Shown here: positions 16,597 to 25,021 of the stretch, one piece after another
Layout of the letters: each line of letters starts with the position of its first letter
How positions within the stretch are numbered: position 1 is the stretch's first letter
From: Deltaproteobacteria bacterium
GTDB lineage: Bacteria; Myxococcota; Kuafuiibacteriia; Kuafuiibacteriales; Kuafuiibacteriaceae
Direction of reading: 5' to 3'
Length of the DNA stretch: 64,000 nt
Assembly: GCA_016703535.1 (NCBI GenBank)
Contig: JADJBV010000001.1
Span: forward strand, 4,826,001-4,890,000
Translations under genes and position numbers: made by a program
Notes under the pieces: model-generated
Database searches by the model: none
Told to the model about the DNA's origin: nothing
The model's input: the letters and a program-made list of their open reading frames with translations, nothing else

Positions 16597-18240
16597 CTAG
16601 GGGAGCTGAGCTTCGAGCCAACGTTGGTGGCAACGCCGCAGGTCGGCCAGGCGCCCGCCGAGTTCGGCCGAGGTGATGCAGCGGTTGATCTTGCTCCGCT
16701 CCGGCTCGGGCACCGCCTGGGTGGCCTCCTTGAGGGCCCGGGCCAAGCGGGCGAAGGGCTCCGAGTTGTCGGGATCTTTGGTGGCCACCTCGATCAAGGC
16801 CGCCAGGCGATCGGCGGCGCCGGGACGAGTGGGCTTGGCCCGCGGTGGAGGCTCCACAACTTTGGTCGGCGGTCGCCGCACCGGCGCCTCGGGGGCCACC
16901 GGTTCGGGCGGGGCTGGCGCTTCGAGCACCGGCTCGGCCACGGCCCGAGGGCGCTCGATGGCCCCTACCGGTGGCGCCTCCAGGACCACCGGGGTTGGGG
17001 GACTGGGGGGCGCCTCCACCTCAATTGGAGTTCGGCTCCGGGACCACAAGATCCCGACCGCCAACACCGCCCCCAAGCTGGCCGCCACCAAAATCCCGGG
17101 CGTCCGAGGGCGCGCCTGAGGGCGAGGCAACATGGTGGTGGGCCCGCCAACCCACTTGGTTTGGGTCGCCGAGGGCCCATCTTCGGTCGAGCCATCCAAG
17201 GTGGAGTTGTCCCGCTTCAGGGGCTCGTTGTGCCGGTTGGAGGTGATGCCGACGACCCGGGTCGCGCCCACCGGCTCGGCTTGCGTCTGGCCCAAACGGG
17301 TGACGGCTTCGCTCCACGCCGGGGCTTCGGCCCGGGTCATGGTCAACTCCGGCAACGCCTCAACCAAGGCCACGGCCATCGCCGCCGCGCTGCTCGGCCG
17401 CACCTCCACGTCCGGCGAAAGCGAACGTTCCAGCAGCTGCTCCAAGGCCTCCGGGACCTCGGCCCGGTATTCGCCGAGCCGGGGCCGGGGCCCCAACACC
17501 AAACGCTGCAAGATCTCGTAGCGCGAGTTCCCCGGGACCTCCCGAGGATCGATCTGGATAGGGATGGGACGTCCTCGTTCGTCGAGGGCGAAGGGCCGGC
17601 GCAAGGTCAACAGCTCGAACAACAACACCCCGACCGCAAACAGGTCGGCCCGGTGATCGATGGTCTCGCCCCGGGCTTGTTCGGGCGACATGTAGAGCCA
17701 GGTGCCGAGCACCCGCCCGATGGTGGTAGCGTCGCCCGCCCCTTGGAGCAACTTGGCGATCCCAAAGTCCAGGACCTTGAGCTGGCCGGTCGGGGAGATC
17801 ATCAGGTTGGCGGGCTTCAGGTCCCGGTGGACCACCCCGGCGGTGTGGGCGACCTCCAGCGCCGCCAAAAGTTCGGTCCCCAGCCGGGCTACCTCGGCCA
17901 GGCTGAAGGCCAAGCCCGCCTTGGCCCGGTCGATGGTGATGTCCCGCAGGGTCTGCCCCTCCACGTGCTCCATCACCAGGATCAGGTCCGCCTCCAGGAA
18001 AGCCCGGGCTCCGGCGATATTGGGGTGATCGAGGGTCAACAGCAGGTCGGCTTCCCGGGCCAGGCGTTCTCCCGCCCGCTGGAGGGACGGCAATTCCTGG
18101 TGGAGGGCCTTGAGGGCGACGTTTTGCCCATTGGTCTCGTCGGTGGCCGCCCAGACGGTGCTGAAGCTGCCGACCCCGATCTTCCGCTCCAGGCGATAAC
18201 GGTCGGCGACCCGATCGCCTGGTGACCAGCGGTCCTTCAC
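16597..18240 (-). CDS. Transmembrane eukaryotic-type serine/threonine protein kinase
   Basis: GTG 18240 is chosen as start (547 residues), because upstream in-frame sequence runs into the divergent promoter region. The Hanks-type kinase domain is complete: GVGSFSTV glycine loop (22-29), VALK with Lys 44, HRDLKPAN (138-145, catalytic Asp 140), DFG (158-160) and an activation segment ending GTWLYMSPEQARG. A Thr/Ser-rich juxtamembrane region, one transmembrane helix (about 382-398) and a Pro-rich stretch follow. The extracytoplasmic tail ends in Cys-containing helices (INRCITSAELGGRLADLRRC) and may sense a ligand. It is divergent from an exported protein gene and close to an FHA-domain sigma54 activator, a plausible phospho-Thr reader. 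Confidence 0.9.
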   Translation of the reverse strand: MKDRWSPGDRVADRYRLERKIGVGSFSTVWAATDETNGQNVALKALHQELPSLQRAGERLAREADLLLTLDHPNIAGARAFLEADLILVMEHVEGQTLRDITIDRAKAGLAFSLAEVARLGTELLAALEVAHTAGVVHRDLKPANLMISPTGQLKVLDFGIAKLLQGAGDATTIGRVLGTWLYMSPEQARGETIDHRADLFAVGVLLFELLTLRRPFALDERGRPIPIQIDPREVPGNSRYEILQRLVLGPRPRLGEYRAEVPEALEQLLERSLSPDVEVRPSSAAAMAVALVEALPELTMTRAEAPAWSEAVTRLGQTQAEPVGATRVVGITSNRHNEPLKRDNSTLDGSTEDGPSATQTKWVGGPTTMLPRPQARPRTPGILVAASLGAVLAVGILWSRSRTPIEVEAPPSPPTPVVLEAPPVGAIERPRAVAEPVLEAPAPPEPVAPEAPVRRPPTKVVEPPPRAKPTRPGAADRLAALIEVATKDPDNSEPFARLARALKEATQAVPEPERSKINRCITSAELGGRLADLRRCHQRWLEAQLP

Positions 18241-18304
18241 CCGGGGGCCAGTGTACCCGAAGCCCCCCGCGACCTCCCCAAAAATCCAGGCTAGGCTGGG
18301 GCCC

Positions 18305-19468
18305 ATGCGGGGGTGGGGGTGGTGGCTGCTCTTCCTTGTGCCGCTCCCTGCCGCCGCCGAAGAGTTGCCCCTCGGGGAACGTCGGCCGGTGGCGATGGTG
18401 GTGATCACCCCGCCGGGGGTCAGCGCACCTCTGCCCTCCAGCGATCTCTACCGGCTGGCCGAAGAGGCGCTCCAGTCGATCGGGCCCTTGGCGATCCGCA
18501 CCCCGGAGCAGGCCGGCATCGACCCGGATCAGCTGATGGCCTGCAATCTGGAGGAGCGCCTGCGTTGTTACGCCCGCACGGTCACGCGCATGCGCCAGAC
18601 CCGGGAGCCGAGATACCTGGCGATCTTGTCGGTGCTGAAGGTCGGCAAACAACGGAAGTTGACCAGCCTGGTGATCGATCTGGACGGCGCCTTGGGCCTC
18701 TCGGATCTCGGGGATGAGGCCGAAGATCGGATCTACACCGAAGCGACGGTCACCGCCGAAGCGACCTTGGCCGAAGGGGACGCCCGGGCCATGGCCGCCC
18801 ACTTGGGCATCCTGTTCGGCGCCGCGAAGAAGTTTTTTCAAGCCTCGGGCTACGACCAACCCCCCGCCCAGTTGACCTTGGTCGGCTCGACGGGCCTGAG
18901 CCTGGAGCTGGACGGGCGAGGCCTGGGCATCCTCAAGGGACCCCAGACCGTCTTGACCGAACTTCTGCCTGGTCGCCGCAAGATCAACCTGGAGGATCCG
19001 GAGCAGCGCCTGTTGCCCTTCGGCCAGCAGCTGGAGGTCGCCGCCGGCGATGTCTTGCGGGTGGAGATCCCGCGCCTCGACGACCCCAACGCCCAGCGGC
19101 CGCGGCACGTGCTCCACGCCGTCAACTTCTGGGGCGGCGTGACCTTGGCGGCGTTGGGCGCGGGCCTCACCACCTGGGCCTTGGCCGCCAGCCCGGCCGC
19201 CACCCAAGTGGGGGTCTGTGATGGCCCGGGGTGCAGCAGCAGCAGCCGACGTTTTGCCTCTTTTTGTGAGCTCACCGCCGATCGCCCGGCCACCTGCGAA
19301 GGCGGCGTGTTGGCCGGGCCTTTGGGGATGGGTTTGGTGTTGGCCGGCGGCGGCACCGCGCTCCTCGATCAGCTGCTGGTCCCGGATGAAGAGTTGCCGT
19401 GGTGGCCGCCGCTGATCGCCTTCGGCGCCGGCCTGCTCTTTTACGGCGCCGCCGCGGTGCTCGACTAA
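18305..19468 (+). CDS. Exported membrane protein with PEGA-like segment, unknown function
   Basis: ATG 18305 gives the signal peptide MRGWGWWLLFLVPLPAAAEE (387 residues); an earlier in-frame start at 18251 lies in the kinase promoter. The N-terminal half (VAMVVITPPG..., AEEALQSIGPLAIRTPEQAG) resembles periplasmic proteins of Myxococcota that assess a sum of parameters. A short beta unit (TGLSLELDGRGLGILKGPQTVLTELLPGRRKINL) has the xVxxDGxxxGxxP pattern of PEGA domains. Two C-terminal hydrophobic stretches (about 290-315 and 345-387) could be membrane helices, separated by a Cys-rich loop (CDGPGCSSSS...C...C). It converges with the FHA-sigma54 gene, 4 bp apart. Confidence 0.65.
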   Translation: MRGWGWWLLFLVPLPAAAEELPLGERRPVAMVVITPPGVSAPLPSSDLYRLAEEALQSIGPLAIRTPEQAGIDPDQLMACNLEERLRCYARTVTRMRQTREPRYLAILSVLKVGKQRKLTSLVIDLDGALGLSDLGDEAEDRIYTEATVTAEATLAEGDARAMAAHLGILFGAAKKFFQASGYDQPPAQLTLVGSTGLSLELDGRGLGILKGPQTVLTELLPGRRKINLEDPEQRLLPFGQQLEVAAGDVLRVEIPRLDDPNAQRPRHVLHAVNFWGGVTLAALGAGLTTWALAASPAATQVGVCDGPGCSSSSRRFASFCELTADRPATCEGGVLAGPLGMGLVLAGGGTALLDQLLVPDEELPWWPPLIAFGAGLLFYGAAAVLD

Positions 19469-19472
19469 GCGC

Positions 19473-21155
19473 TCAGCCTTTTTTGGGCCGGGGGATCTGG
19501 AAACGATCGAGCCGGCCCGCCAAGGTGCGCCGGCCCATGCCCAACATCCGGGCGGCCCGGGTCTGATTGCCGCCGCAGGCCTCGAGGGCCGCCAAGATCC
19601 GAGCCCGCTCCGGATCTTCGTCCACGGGGGCGGTGGGCGCCGGCAGCGGCACCTCGGGTCGGCCTTGATCGAGCCCCAACTTGTCGAGGGGCAGGTGTTC
19701 GGGCTCCAGCCGATCATCGGGCGACAACAACACCGCCCGATCGATCACGTTCTTCAGCTCCCGGATGTTGCCGGGCCAGTGATAGGCCACCAACAAGGCC
19801 ATCGCCCGTTGGGAGATCTCGGGCACCGGTCGGGCCAACTCATCGGCGATCAACTTCACGAATCGCCGGGCCAAGGGAGGGATCTCGCCTCGACGATCCC
19901 GGAGCGGCGGCACCCGCAAGCTGACCCCGTTGAGCCGGAAGTAGAGATCCCGGCGGAAGGTGCCGCGCAGGACCTCGGCCTCCAGATCTCGATTGGTGGC
20001 CGCCAAAAACCGCACGTCGATCTTGCGAGGTTCGAGGGAGCCCAGGCGTTGTACGGTTCGTTGTTCAATGACCCGCAACAACTTGGCTTGGGTCGGCAGC
20101 GGCAACTCGCCGATCTCATCGAGGAACACCGTGCCTTGGTGGCCTGTCTCCAGGAGGCCCGCTTTGGCCCGGGTGGCCCCGGTGAAGGCCCCCTTTTCGT
20201 AGCCGAAGAGCTCACTTTCGAGGAGTGTTTCGGCCAACGCCGCGCAGTTGATGCGGACGTACGGGCCGTCCCGCCGAGGTGATGTTCGGTGGAGCGACTC
20301 GGCCAACACCTCTTTGCCCACGCCGGTTTCGCCCAACAACAAAATGCTGATCGATCCTTGGGCGACCCGTTCGCCGATCCGATAGAGATCCTGCATCGCC
20401 GGGTCGACCAACACGTAACCCTCGGCCTTTTTGCCGGTGGGACGCCGCCCGGCGGCCTCGAGCAGAGCGTCGCCGGAGAGCCCATCTTCGGGGCAGGTGG
20501 CCCAGCCGATCTCCACCTTGGGCAGGGTGGCCTCGAGCCTCGCGACCCAACGTTCCACGTCCTCTCGAGGTCGGCCCCGGAGCAACACTTCGTATTCGCC
20601 CGGGGCGTAGCTGGCCGCTAGATCTTTGGGGGACCAGCCTCCCTCCATCGCCGAGATCAAGGCCCGACCGGTCAACTCTTCCGGCAGTCGGATCCGCAGC
20701 ACCGCCAGCGGCGTGTTGGCGCCCCGGGCCCCTTGGCAGGCCTCGTCGAGGAGGGCCTCGAAGTGGGCGTGGGTCGTAAATCCTCGGGCCTTGGCGGTCG
20801 GCTCGATCACCTGGATCAGGCACATGGTCCCGCCGAACTCGATGGCTTGCCCCGGCTGGACCACCCGACGATCCCCCGGGCTCAAGGTCTCACCGCGAAC
20901 GCGGGTGCCGTTCCTGCTGCCGAGATCTTCGACCTCGATCGCCTGATCCACGTGGATCACCGCGTGATCCCGGGACATCAACACGTGGTCGATCGACACG
21001 TCGTTGGTCTCGGCCCGGCCGATGGTCAGCCGCCCCGAGCGGGGCAAGGGGTGAGTGGTGGCCCCCTCCTCCCGGATCACCAGGAGCTGGAGTTGAGTGG
21101 TGGTGCGCTCGGGCCGGTAGGCCTCGGCGTCCATGGTCGTCGGATCGATGTCCAC
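19473..21155 (-). CDS. FHA-domain sigma54-dependent transcriptional activator
   Basis: With GTG 21155 (AGGAG just upstream) the protein has 560 residues; TTG 21194 and ATG 21134 are alternatives. An N-terminal FHA domain (about 25-117; LTIGRAETNDVSI, SRDHA, DLGSRNGT) would bind phospho-threonine. A degenerate GGDEF/PAS-like spacer follows (about 125-240). The AAA+ sigma54-interaction domain has GETGVGKE (275-282), GAFTGA (322-327) and VFLDEIG (343-349). A Fis-type helix-turn-helix (ILAALEACGGNQTRAARMLG) closes the protein. The family replaces the receiver of NtrC-like proteins with FHA, so a Ser/Thr kinase such as the neighbour at 16597-18240 is the likely upstream signal (inference). Confidence 0.92.
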   Translation of the reverse strand: MDIDPTTMDAEAYRPERTTTQLQLLVIREEGATTHPLPRSGRLTIGRAETNDVSIDHVLMSRDHAVIHVDQAIEVEDLGSRNGTRVRGETLSPGDRRVVQPGQAIEFGGTMCLIQVIEPTAKARGFTTHAHFEALLDEACQGARGANTPLAVLRIRLPEELTGRALISAMEGGWSPKDLAASYAPGEYEVLLRGRPREDVERWVARLEATLPKVEIGWATCPEDGLSGDALLEAAGRRPTGKKAEGYVLVDPAMQDLYRIGERVAQGSISILLLGETGVGKEVLAESLHRTSPRRDGPYVRINCAALAETLLESELFGYEKGAFTGATRAKAGLLETGHQGTVFLDEIGELPLPTQAKLLRVIEQRTVQRLGSLEPRKIDVRFLAATNRDLEAEVLRGTFRRDLYFRLNGVSLRVPPLRDRRGEIPPLARRFVKLIADELARPVPEISQRAMALLVAYHWPGNIRELKNVIDRAVLLSPDDRLEPEHLPLDKLGLDQGRPEVPLPAPTAPVDEDPERARILAALEACGGNQTRAARMLGMGRRTLAGRLDRFQIPRPKKG

Positions 21156-21184
21156 GTGCTCCTCTCGGGACGGCCCGGGTAGCT

Positions 21185-21209
21185 TAACAGGCAACCGGAT
21201 TGCCAGTTA
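21185..21209. repeat. 25-bp imperfect palindrome between lipoprotein and FHA-sigma54 genes
   Basis: Arms TAAC-A-GGCAA and TTGCC-A-GTTA are separated by CCGGA. Nine of ten arm positions pair, with one A/A mismatch. The right arm covers the TAA stop of the large lipoprotein gene, and the left arm lies 30 bp upstream of the activator start. It could be a protein binding site for control of the activator or an RNA hairpin attenuating readthrough; no T-run follows. Confidence 0.45.
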
Positions 21210-23798
21210 GGGGTGCGGCGGGCCCTGCAAATAGAGTCGCCCCTCTTGGCTGCCCACCAAAACCACCTCCCCATCGCTGGCGGCGCCGGTGGGGAGGTCC
21301 ACAAAGCGGGTGCGAACCGACTCGCCCAAGCCGTGGGTGGAGCCCCCCCCGCCCGGGCCATTCTGGAAGACCAGGTCGAGCCGATCCAGCCCCGGCAGGA
21401 GCACCAAAGGCCGGCCCGCCTTGACCTTGCTGAGTCGATTGCCCTGCACCACGTCCCGCAGCGAAAGCCCCCCGAAGGCCAAGGGGGCCTGGCCGGGGGG
21501 CGGGTCCCAGAAGGTGCGTTCGGGCGCCAACAACCAGAGCACCCCCCGCTCGTCGACCGTGAAGTCGTTGGAGGCCGAAGCGATGTAGACCCGATCCGGA
21601 CAGGTGGCCAAAGCCGCGCTCAAAAACGGCGGCGTCCGCCCGTTTTCGGCTCGATATTGCTGTTGACTGGCCCGGGCGAAGGACAAGCGCTCCAGCCGCG
21701 GGGGATCGGCGTAAGGATGGACCCGAAAAGCCTCGGCCCCATCACCGACCACCCACCCCACCCCTCCCGAGGCGCTGATGCCGCGGTATTCGGCGTTGGG
21801 GCGCTCCACCTCGATCGCCTCGGTCGAGGGATCATCGTCGATCCGCTCGGGCACCCGAACGCCGTCGCCCAGGATCAGGAGTTGGTCGTTCCCAGTTAGG
21901 GCCAACCAACGTTCGGGGGCCAACTCCGCCAAGCGGAGGATCACGCCGGCCGCGGCCAATCCGGCCAATCCCCGGGGCGTGGGCGGCCCCCCGTCGGCGG
22001 GCAACACCCAAAGTTCGCCGGGCTCCACGGCCAACCAGATCGATCGGTCGTGGGCCAAGGCCGCGGCGCTGATGGTCCCGGTCAAGGCGCCGAGGGATCG
22101 CGGGGTGGAGGGGACCAGGCCGCCCCCTTGGGCCACGACCTTCCGCACCCGATGGGCCTCCACCACCCAAAACTCGCCGCCGCCGCCCAACACCGCGACC
22201 ACCGGCTCGGGGCGAACCGGGATCCCGTGGACGAGTTCGGTGGCTCCGTTCGGCGTGATCCGCTGGACCGCCCCCCCTTCGACCACCGCGGCCCGCCAGT
22301 CCGGGCCATCACTTTGGACGTAGGCCAACGGCGGATCGGCGGGCGGTTGGCGGACGACGCGGCGGTTCGGGCCGATCTCGTAGATCCCGAGGCTGGTGCT
22401 CATCCGAACCACCCCCGGCTGATCCGGCGCCGGGTCGAGCCGCTCACAGGTCCCACTTCGGGTGGCCCCCAAACGCTCAATGGTCGGGGGCCGGTCCTCG
22501 ACCGCCGCGCCACTTGGGACCTGGGCATACAACAAGGTGCTGTTGCGGCCGAGCTCGGCGCAGATCAGGAGCCCGTCGTCGAAGGGCACCAGCCGTCGCA
22601 GGTGAGCGCCCGCCAGGTTGTTGTCGAGGACCTCGAGGTTGATCGGATAAAAACGCCAGGGGACCGGACCACTCGGGGTGGCCAGGTGTCCAAAGTTGGG
22701 GCCGCTCTCGTTCAACACGGGCCGCTCCGACGCCAAAGGCCGGCGACCGACCACCAACAGGGCCCGTTCGGCGGCCACCACTTGGGTGCCGTCGTTCAGG
22801 ATCCCGGTGTCCAGGAAGGAGTCGTTGTCGACCGCAAAGATCCCCGACTTGATCGCGGTGCAGTCGGTGGTGCCCGCCGCCAAGCCGCAGATCGACCACA
22901 CCGGGCGATCGGCGCCATCTTGGCCGGCCGCGTGCAATTCACCTTCGAATCGTCGCCAACCATAAGGCCACAGCGGCTGCTCCGGCCACGACTCAGCGAT
23001 CCGTAGCCCGCCTGCGTCCAGCTCGATCCGATCGAGCCGCGACTGGGCCGAGCCGTCCTGTTCGTGGCTGTAGACCCAAAAGGACCCGTCGGGCGCCGCC
23101 GCCGCCGCTTGGATCGGCCCCACAAAAGGTCCGGGGGCTTCGAAGCGTTCACCGCCCGGTTCGATCACCGCCACCTGGTCTTCGGAGAAGATGCCGAGGC
23201 GGCCTTGATCGCTGAGGGCCAGGGCCTGGGGCGCCCAAAAACCCGCCGGCTCCACCAGCCGGTAGTCGCGTTCAGGCGAACTTTCGGGGGGCGGTTCGTC
23301 CAAACACGGACACGGGCCCCCAAACGACAACCAGGGCCGACCCGGGAAGTTGGCGGCCGGCGCCTCCCCCAGCGGCATCAACTCGACGAACTTGGGGATC
23401 GCGCAGACCGACCCGGGGTGGGCGATCATTGGCGGTGCTTGGGCCTCGAAGAGGCAACGACCACAACCTCCGCTCGGGAGAGGCCCGGCGCCGACCTCCA
23501 GGCCCACCAGATCTTCGGGCGACAGCGGCCGGCCAGCGGGGTCGACGCGATGCAAAAGCGGCAGGACCGCGGCGTAACTCCGCTCTTCAGGATCCCGGCT
23601 GACCTCGGGCAACGCCTCGCCCGCGAAGGCGTGGCGGGCCTCCATCACCCGCCCGGTTGGATCCACTGAAAATATGACGACCAGATCGCCGCTCTTCAGG
23701 TCGAGTTGGCTCTGCTCGGCGGCCTGGCAGCCGGCCATCCCCGCACCCATCGCCAGGACCAAGGCCCCGTAGACGTGTTGGGCGAGAGGCGCCGGCAC
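21207..23798 (-). CDS. Large lipoprotein, probable multi-bladed propeller, unknown function
   Basis: GTG 23798 is chosen because it gives a 21-residue lipoprotein signal (MPAPLAQHVYGALVLAMGAGMAGC, lipobox MAGC at its end) and 863 residues. The frame stays open upstream over the divergent gene, but that is not coding-like. A Cys-rich N-terminal part (GGCGRCLFE, SVCAIPKF, GGPCPCLDE) is followed by many Gly/Trp-containing strand repeats (SFWVYSHEQDG, GGEFWVVEAHR, RSIWLAVEPGELWVLP), typical of a WD/YVTN-like propeller. Unlike most lipoproteins here, it lacks the Asp-rich linker. It is co-oriented with the FHA-sigma54 gene 51 bp downstream. Confidence 0.65.
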   Translation of the reverse strand: MPAPLAQHVYGALVLAMGAGMAGCQAAEQSQLDLKSGDLVVIFSVDPTGRVMEARHAFAGEALPEVSRDPEERSYAAVLPLLHRVDPAGRPLSPEDLVGLEVGAGPLPSGGCGRCLFEAQAPPMIAHPGSVCAIPKFVELMPLGEAPAANFPGRPWLSFGGPCPCLDEPPPESSPERDYRLVEPAGFWAPQALALSDQGRLGIFSEDQVAVIEPGGERFEAPGPFVGPIQAAAAAPDGSFWVYSHEQDGSAQSRLDRIELDAGGLRIAESWPEQPLWPYGWRRFEGELHAAGQDGADRPVWSICGLAAGTTDCTAIKSGIFAVDNDSFLDTGILNDGTQVVAAERALLVVGRRPLASERPVLNESGPNFGHLATPSGPVPWRFYPINLEVLDNNLAGAHLRRLVPFDDGLLICAELGRNSTLLYAQVPSGAAVEDRPPTIERLGATRSGTCERLDPAPDQPGVVRMSTSLGIYEIGPNRRVVRQPPADPPLAYVQSDGPDWRAAVVEGGAVQRITPNGATELVHGIPVRPEPVVAVLGGGGEFWVVEAHRVRKVVAQGGGLVPSTPRSLGALTGTISAAALAHDRSIWLAVEPGELWVLPADGGPPTPRGLAGLAAAGVILRLAELAPERWLALTGNDQLLILGDGVRVPERIDDDPSTEAIEVERPNAEYRGISASGGVGWVVGDGAEAFRVHPYADPPRLERLSFARASQQQYRAENGRTPPFLSAALATCPDRVYIASASNDFTVDERGVLWLLAPERTFWDPPPGQAPLAFGGLSLRDVVQGNRLSKVKAGRPLVLLPGLDRLDLVFQNGPGGGGSTHGLGESVRTRFVDLPTGAASDGEVVLVGSQEGRLYLQGPPHP

Positions 23799-24032
23799 CT
23801 GGCAAGTATGCCCGAGACCTACCCCCGGCCGCACCTCAGGGGTTCGGGCCCCAATCGAGCCAGCAGTTCCCGACTCGATCCCCTCTCCCTCGGCGCCGGG
23901 GATCAACTCGATCCCTCGGCGGGCAGAGGGCACCAACTTTCCGGCCCCTCGGCGTTGGCCTCCTGTTTGCTCTACCCGACAGCGGACCTTCGCCAAGCCA
24001 GGAGGCGTTGGCGTTCGAGGAGGAACGTACCG
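23799..24032. other. Divergent promoter region, no gene seen
   Basis: 234 bp between the large lipoprotein gene (minus) and the SLT-like gene (plus). It is less GC-extreme in places. A GAGGAGGAAC Shine-Dalgarno-like run lies about 6 nt before the ATG at 24033. I see no other convincing element. Confidence 0.4.
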
Positions 24033-24965
24033 ATGGTCATCCGCGCAGATCTCTCCCTGGGTCGGATGGGGGCTTTGATGTGGCCTCCCCAGGTTCCATT
24101 CCAGTTGCCGTTCCCGATCCCGACGCCCAACGGCGGGCAGTCGAGCTTGGGCCAACCCAACGGGAGCTGCGGTTGCCCGGCCCCGGCAGAAGCCGACAGC
24201 TTCGGCACCGGAGGCGCGCCCCAGGGTTATGGCGGCGACTGGGCCTCGGATCCCTTCGTGATGTTGGCCCAGATGGCCGAGATGATGCAGCGGCTGATGC
24301 AGTTGGCTCAGCTCGCCCAGCAGCCCGGAGGTTTGGCCAACATCCTCAGCCAGATGATGCAGCAGCCCGGCCGAGACCTGGGCAGCATGGGCAACCTGAG
24401 CAGCCCCTTCTCGAACCCGGGCCGGGCCGCCTTCAGCAACCCGGGCCTCAGCACGCCCGACCTCAGCACCCCCCGCGGCGGCGACTTGACCGGCCCGGGC
24501 CGGCTCAACCCCGGTGAAACGGTCCCCCAAGGCACCAACACCCGGGGCGTGCAGCGTTATGCACCCGGCTCGCAAGAGGCGCGGGATCTCTTCCGCGAGG
24601 CGGCGAGGAACGCTGGCTTGCCCGAGTCCTGGGCCGACTCCCCCGGCCTGCACAACATCTTGCGGCGCGAGTCGGACGGCCAGGTCGGCCGGCCCAACTA
24701 CACCTACGGCGCCCGGGCCCGAGATCCGAGCCAGTGGGGCAGCATCCACGACGAGCTGAAGGCCGGTCGCAAGACCACCCGCTCTTCGGCGACTGGGCTG
24801 GGACAACTGCTGCTGGCCAACGTCGACAAGTACTACCCGAGCGGCCGGGCCGGCATCGGCGATCCACTCGAGGAGGCCACCGGCATGTTGCGCTACATCG
24901 CCGATCGTTACGGCAGCCCGGAGAACGCCTGGGCCCAATACGGCCGCCGCCACGAAGGGTACTGA
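24033..24965 (+). CDS. Transglycosylase (SLT/lysozyme-like) domain protein with low-complexity N-terminus
   Basis: The protein has 310 residues. The first 160 are Pro/Gln/Met/Gly-rich with a Met-Gln helix (MLAQMAEMMQRLMQLAQLAQ) and a repeated NPG/STPDLSTP stretch. The C-terminal 130 resemble a soluble lytic transglycosylase domain: LRRESDGQVGRP with a candidate catalytic Glu, then SSATGLGQLL, then LEEATGMLRYIADRYGSPENAWAQY. The ATG at 24033 has an excellent GAGGAGGAAC site. There is no recognisable signal peptide, so export would need another route or a non-peptidoglycan role. Similar C-terminal domains occur in phage tape-measure and secreted proteins, but no phage genes are nearby. Confidence 0.65.
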   Translation: MVIRADLSLGRMGALMWPPQVPFQLPFPIPTPNGGQSSLGQPNGSCGCPAPAEADSFGTGGAPQGYGGDWASDPFVMLAQMAEMMQRLMQLAQLAQQPGGLANILSQMMQQPGRDLGSMGNLSSPFSNPGRAAFSNPGLSTPDLSTPRGGDLTGPGRLNPGETVPQGTNTRGVQRYAPGSQEARDLFREAARNAGLPESWADSPGLHNILRRESDGQVGRPNYTYGARARDPSQWGSIHDELKAGRKTTRSSATGLGQLLLANVDKYYPSGRAGIGDPLEEATGMLRYIADRYGSPENAWAQYGRRHEGY

Positions 24966-25021
24966 GCCCTCCGCCGCGGATCCAAGGTGACAGCCGGCCC
25001 GGAAAAGGCCATTCCTAGGGC

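Noticed and set aside
17360..19717. Long minus-strand open frame across the kinase and its divergent neighbour
   Set aside because: It is out of frame with the obvious kinase and crosses the promoter region. Low-complexity sequence only.
23799..24953. Upstream extension of the large lipoprotein reading frame
   Set aside because: It runs antisense over the SLT-like gene, while GTG 23798 gives a good lipoprotein signal. The extension has no domain.
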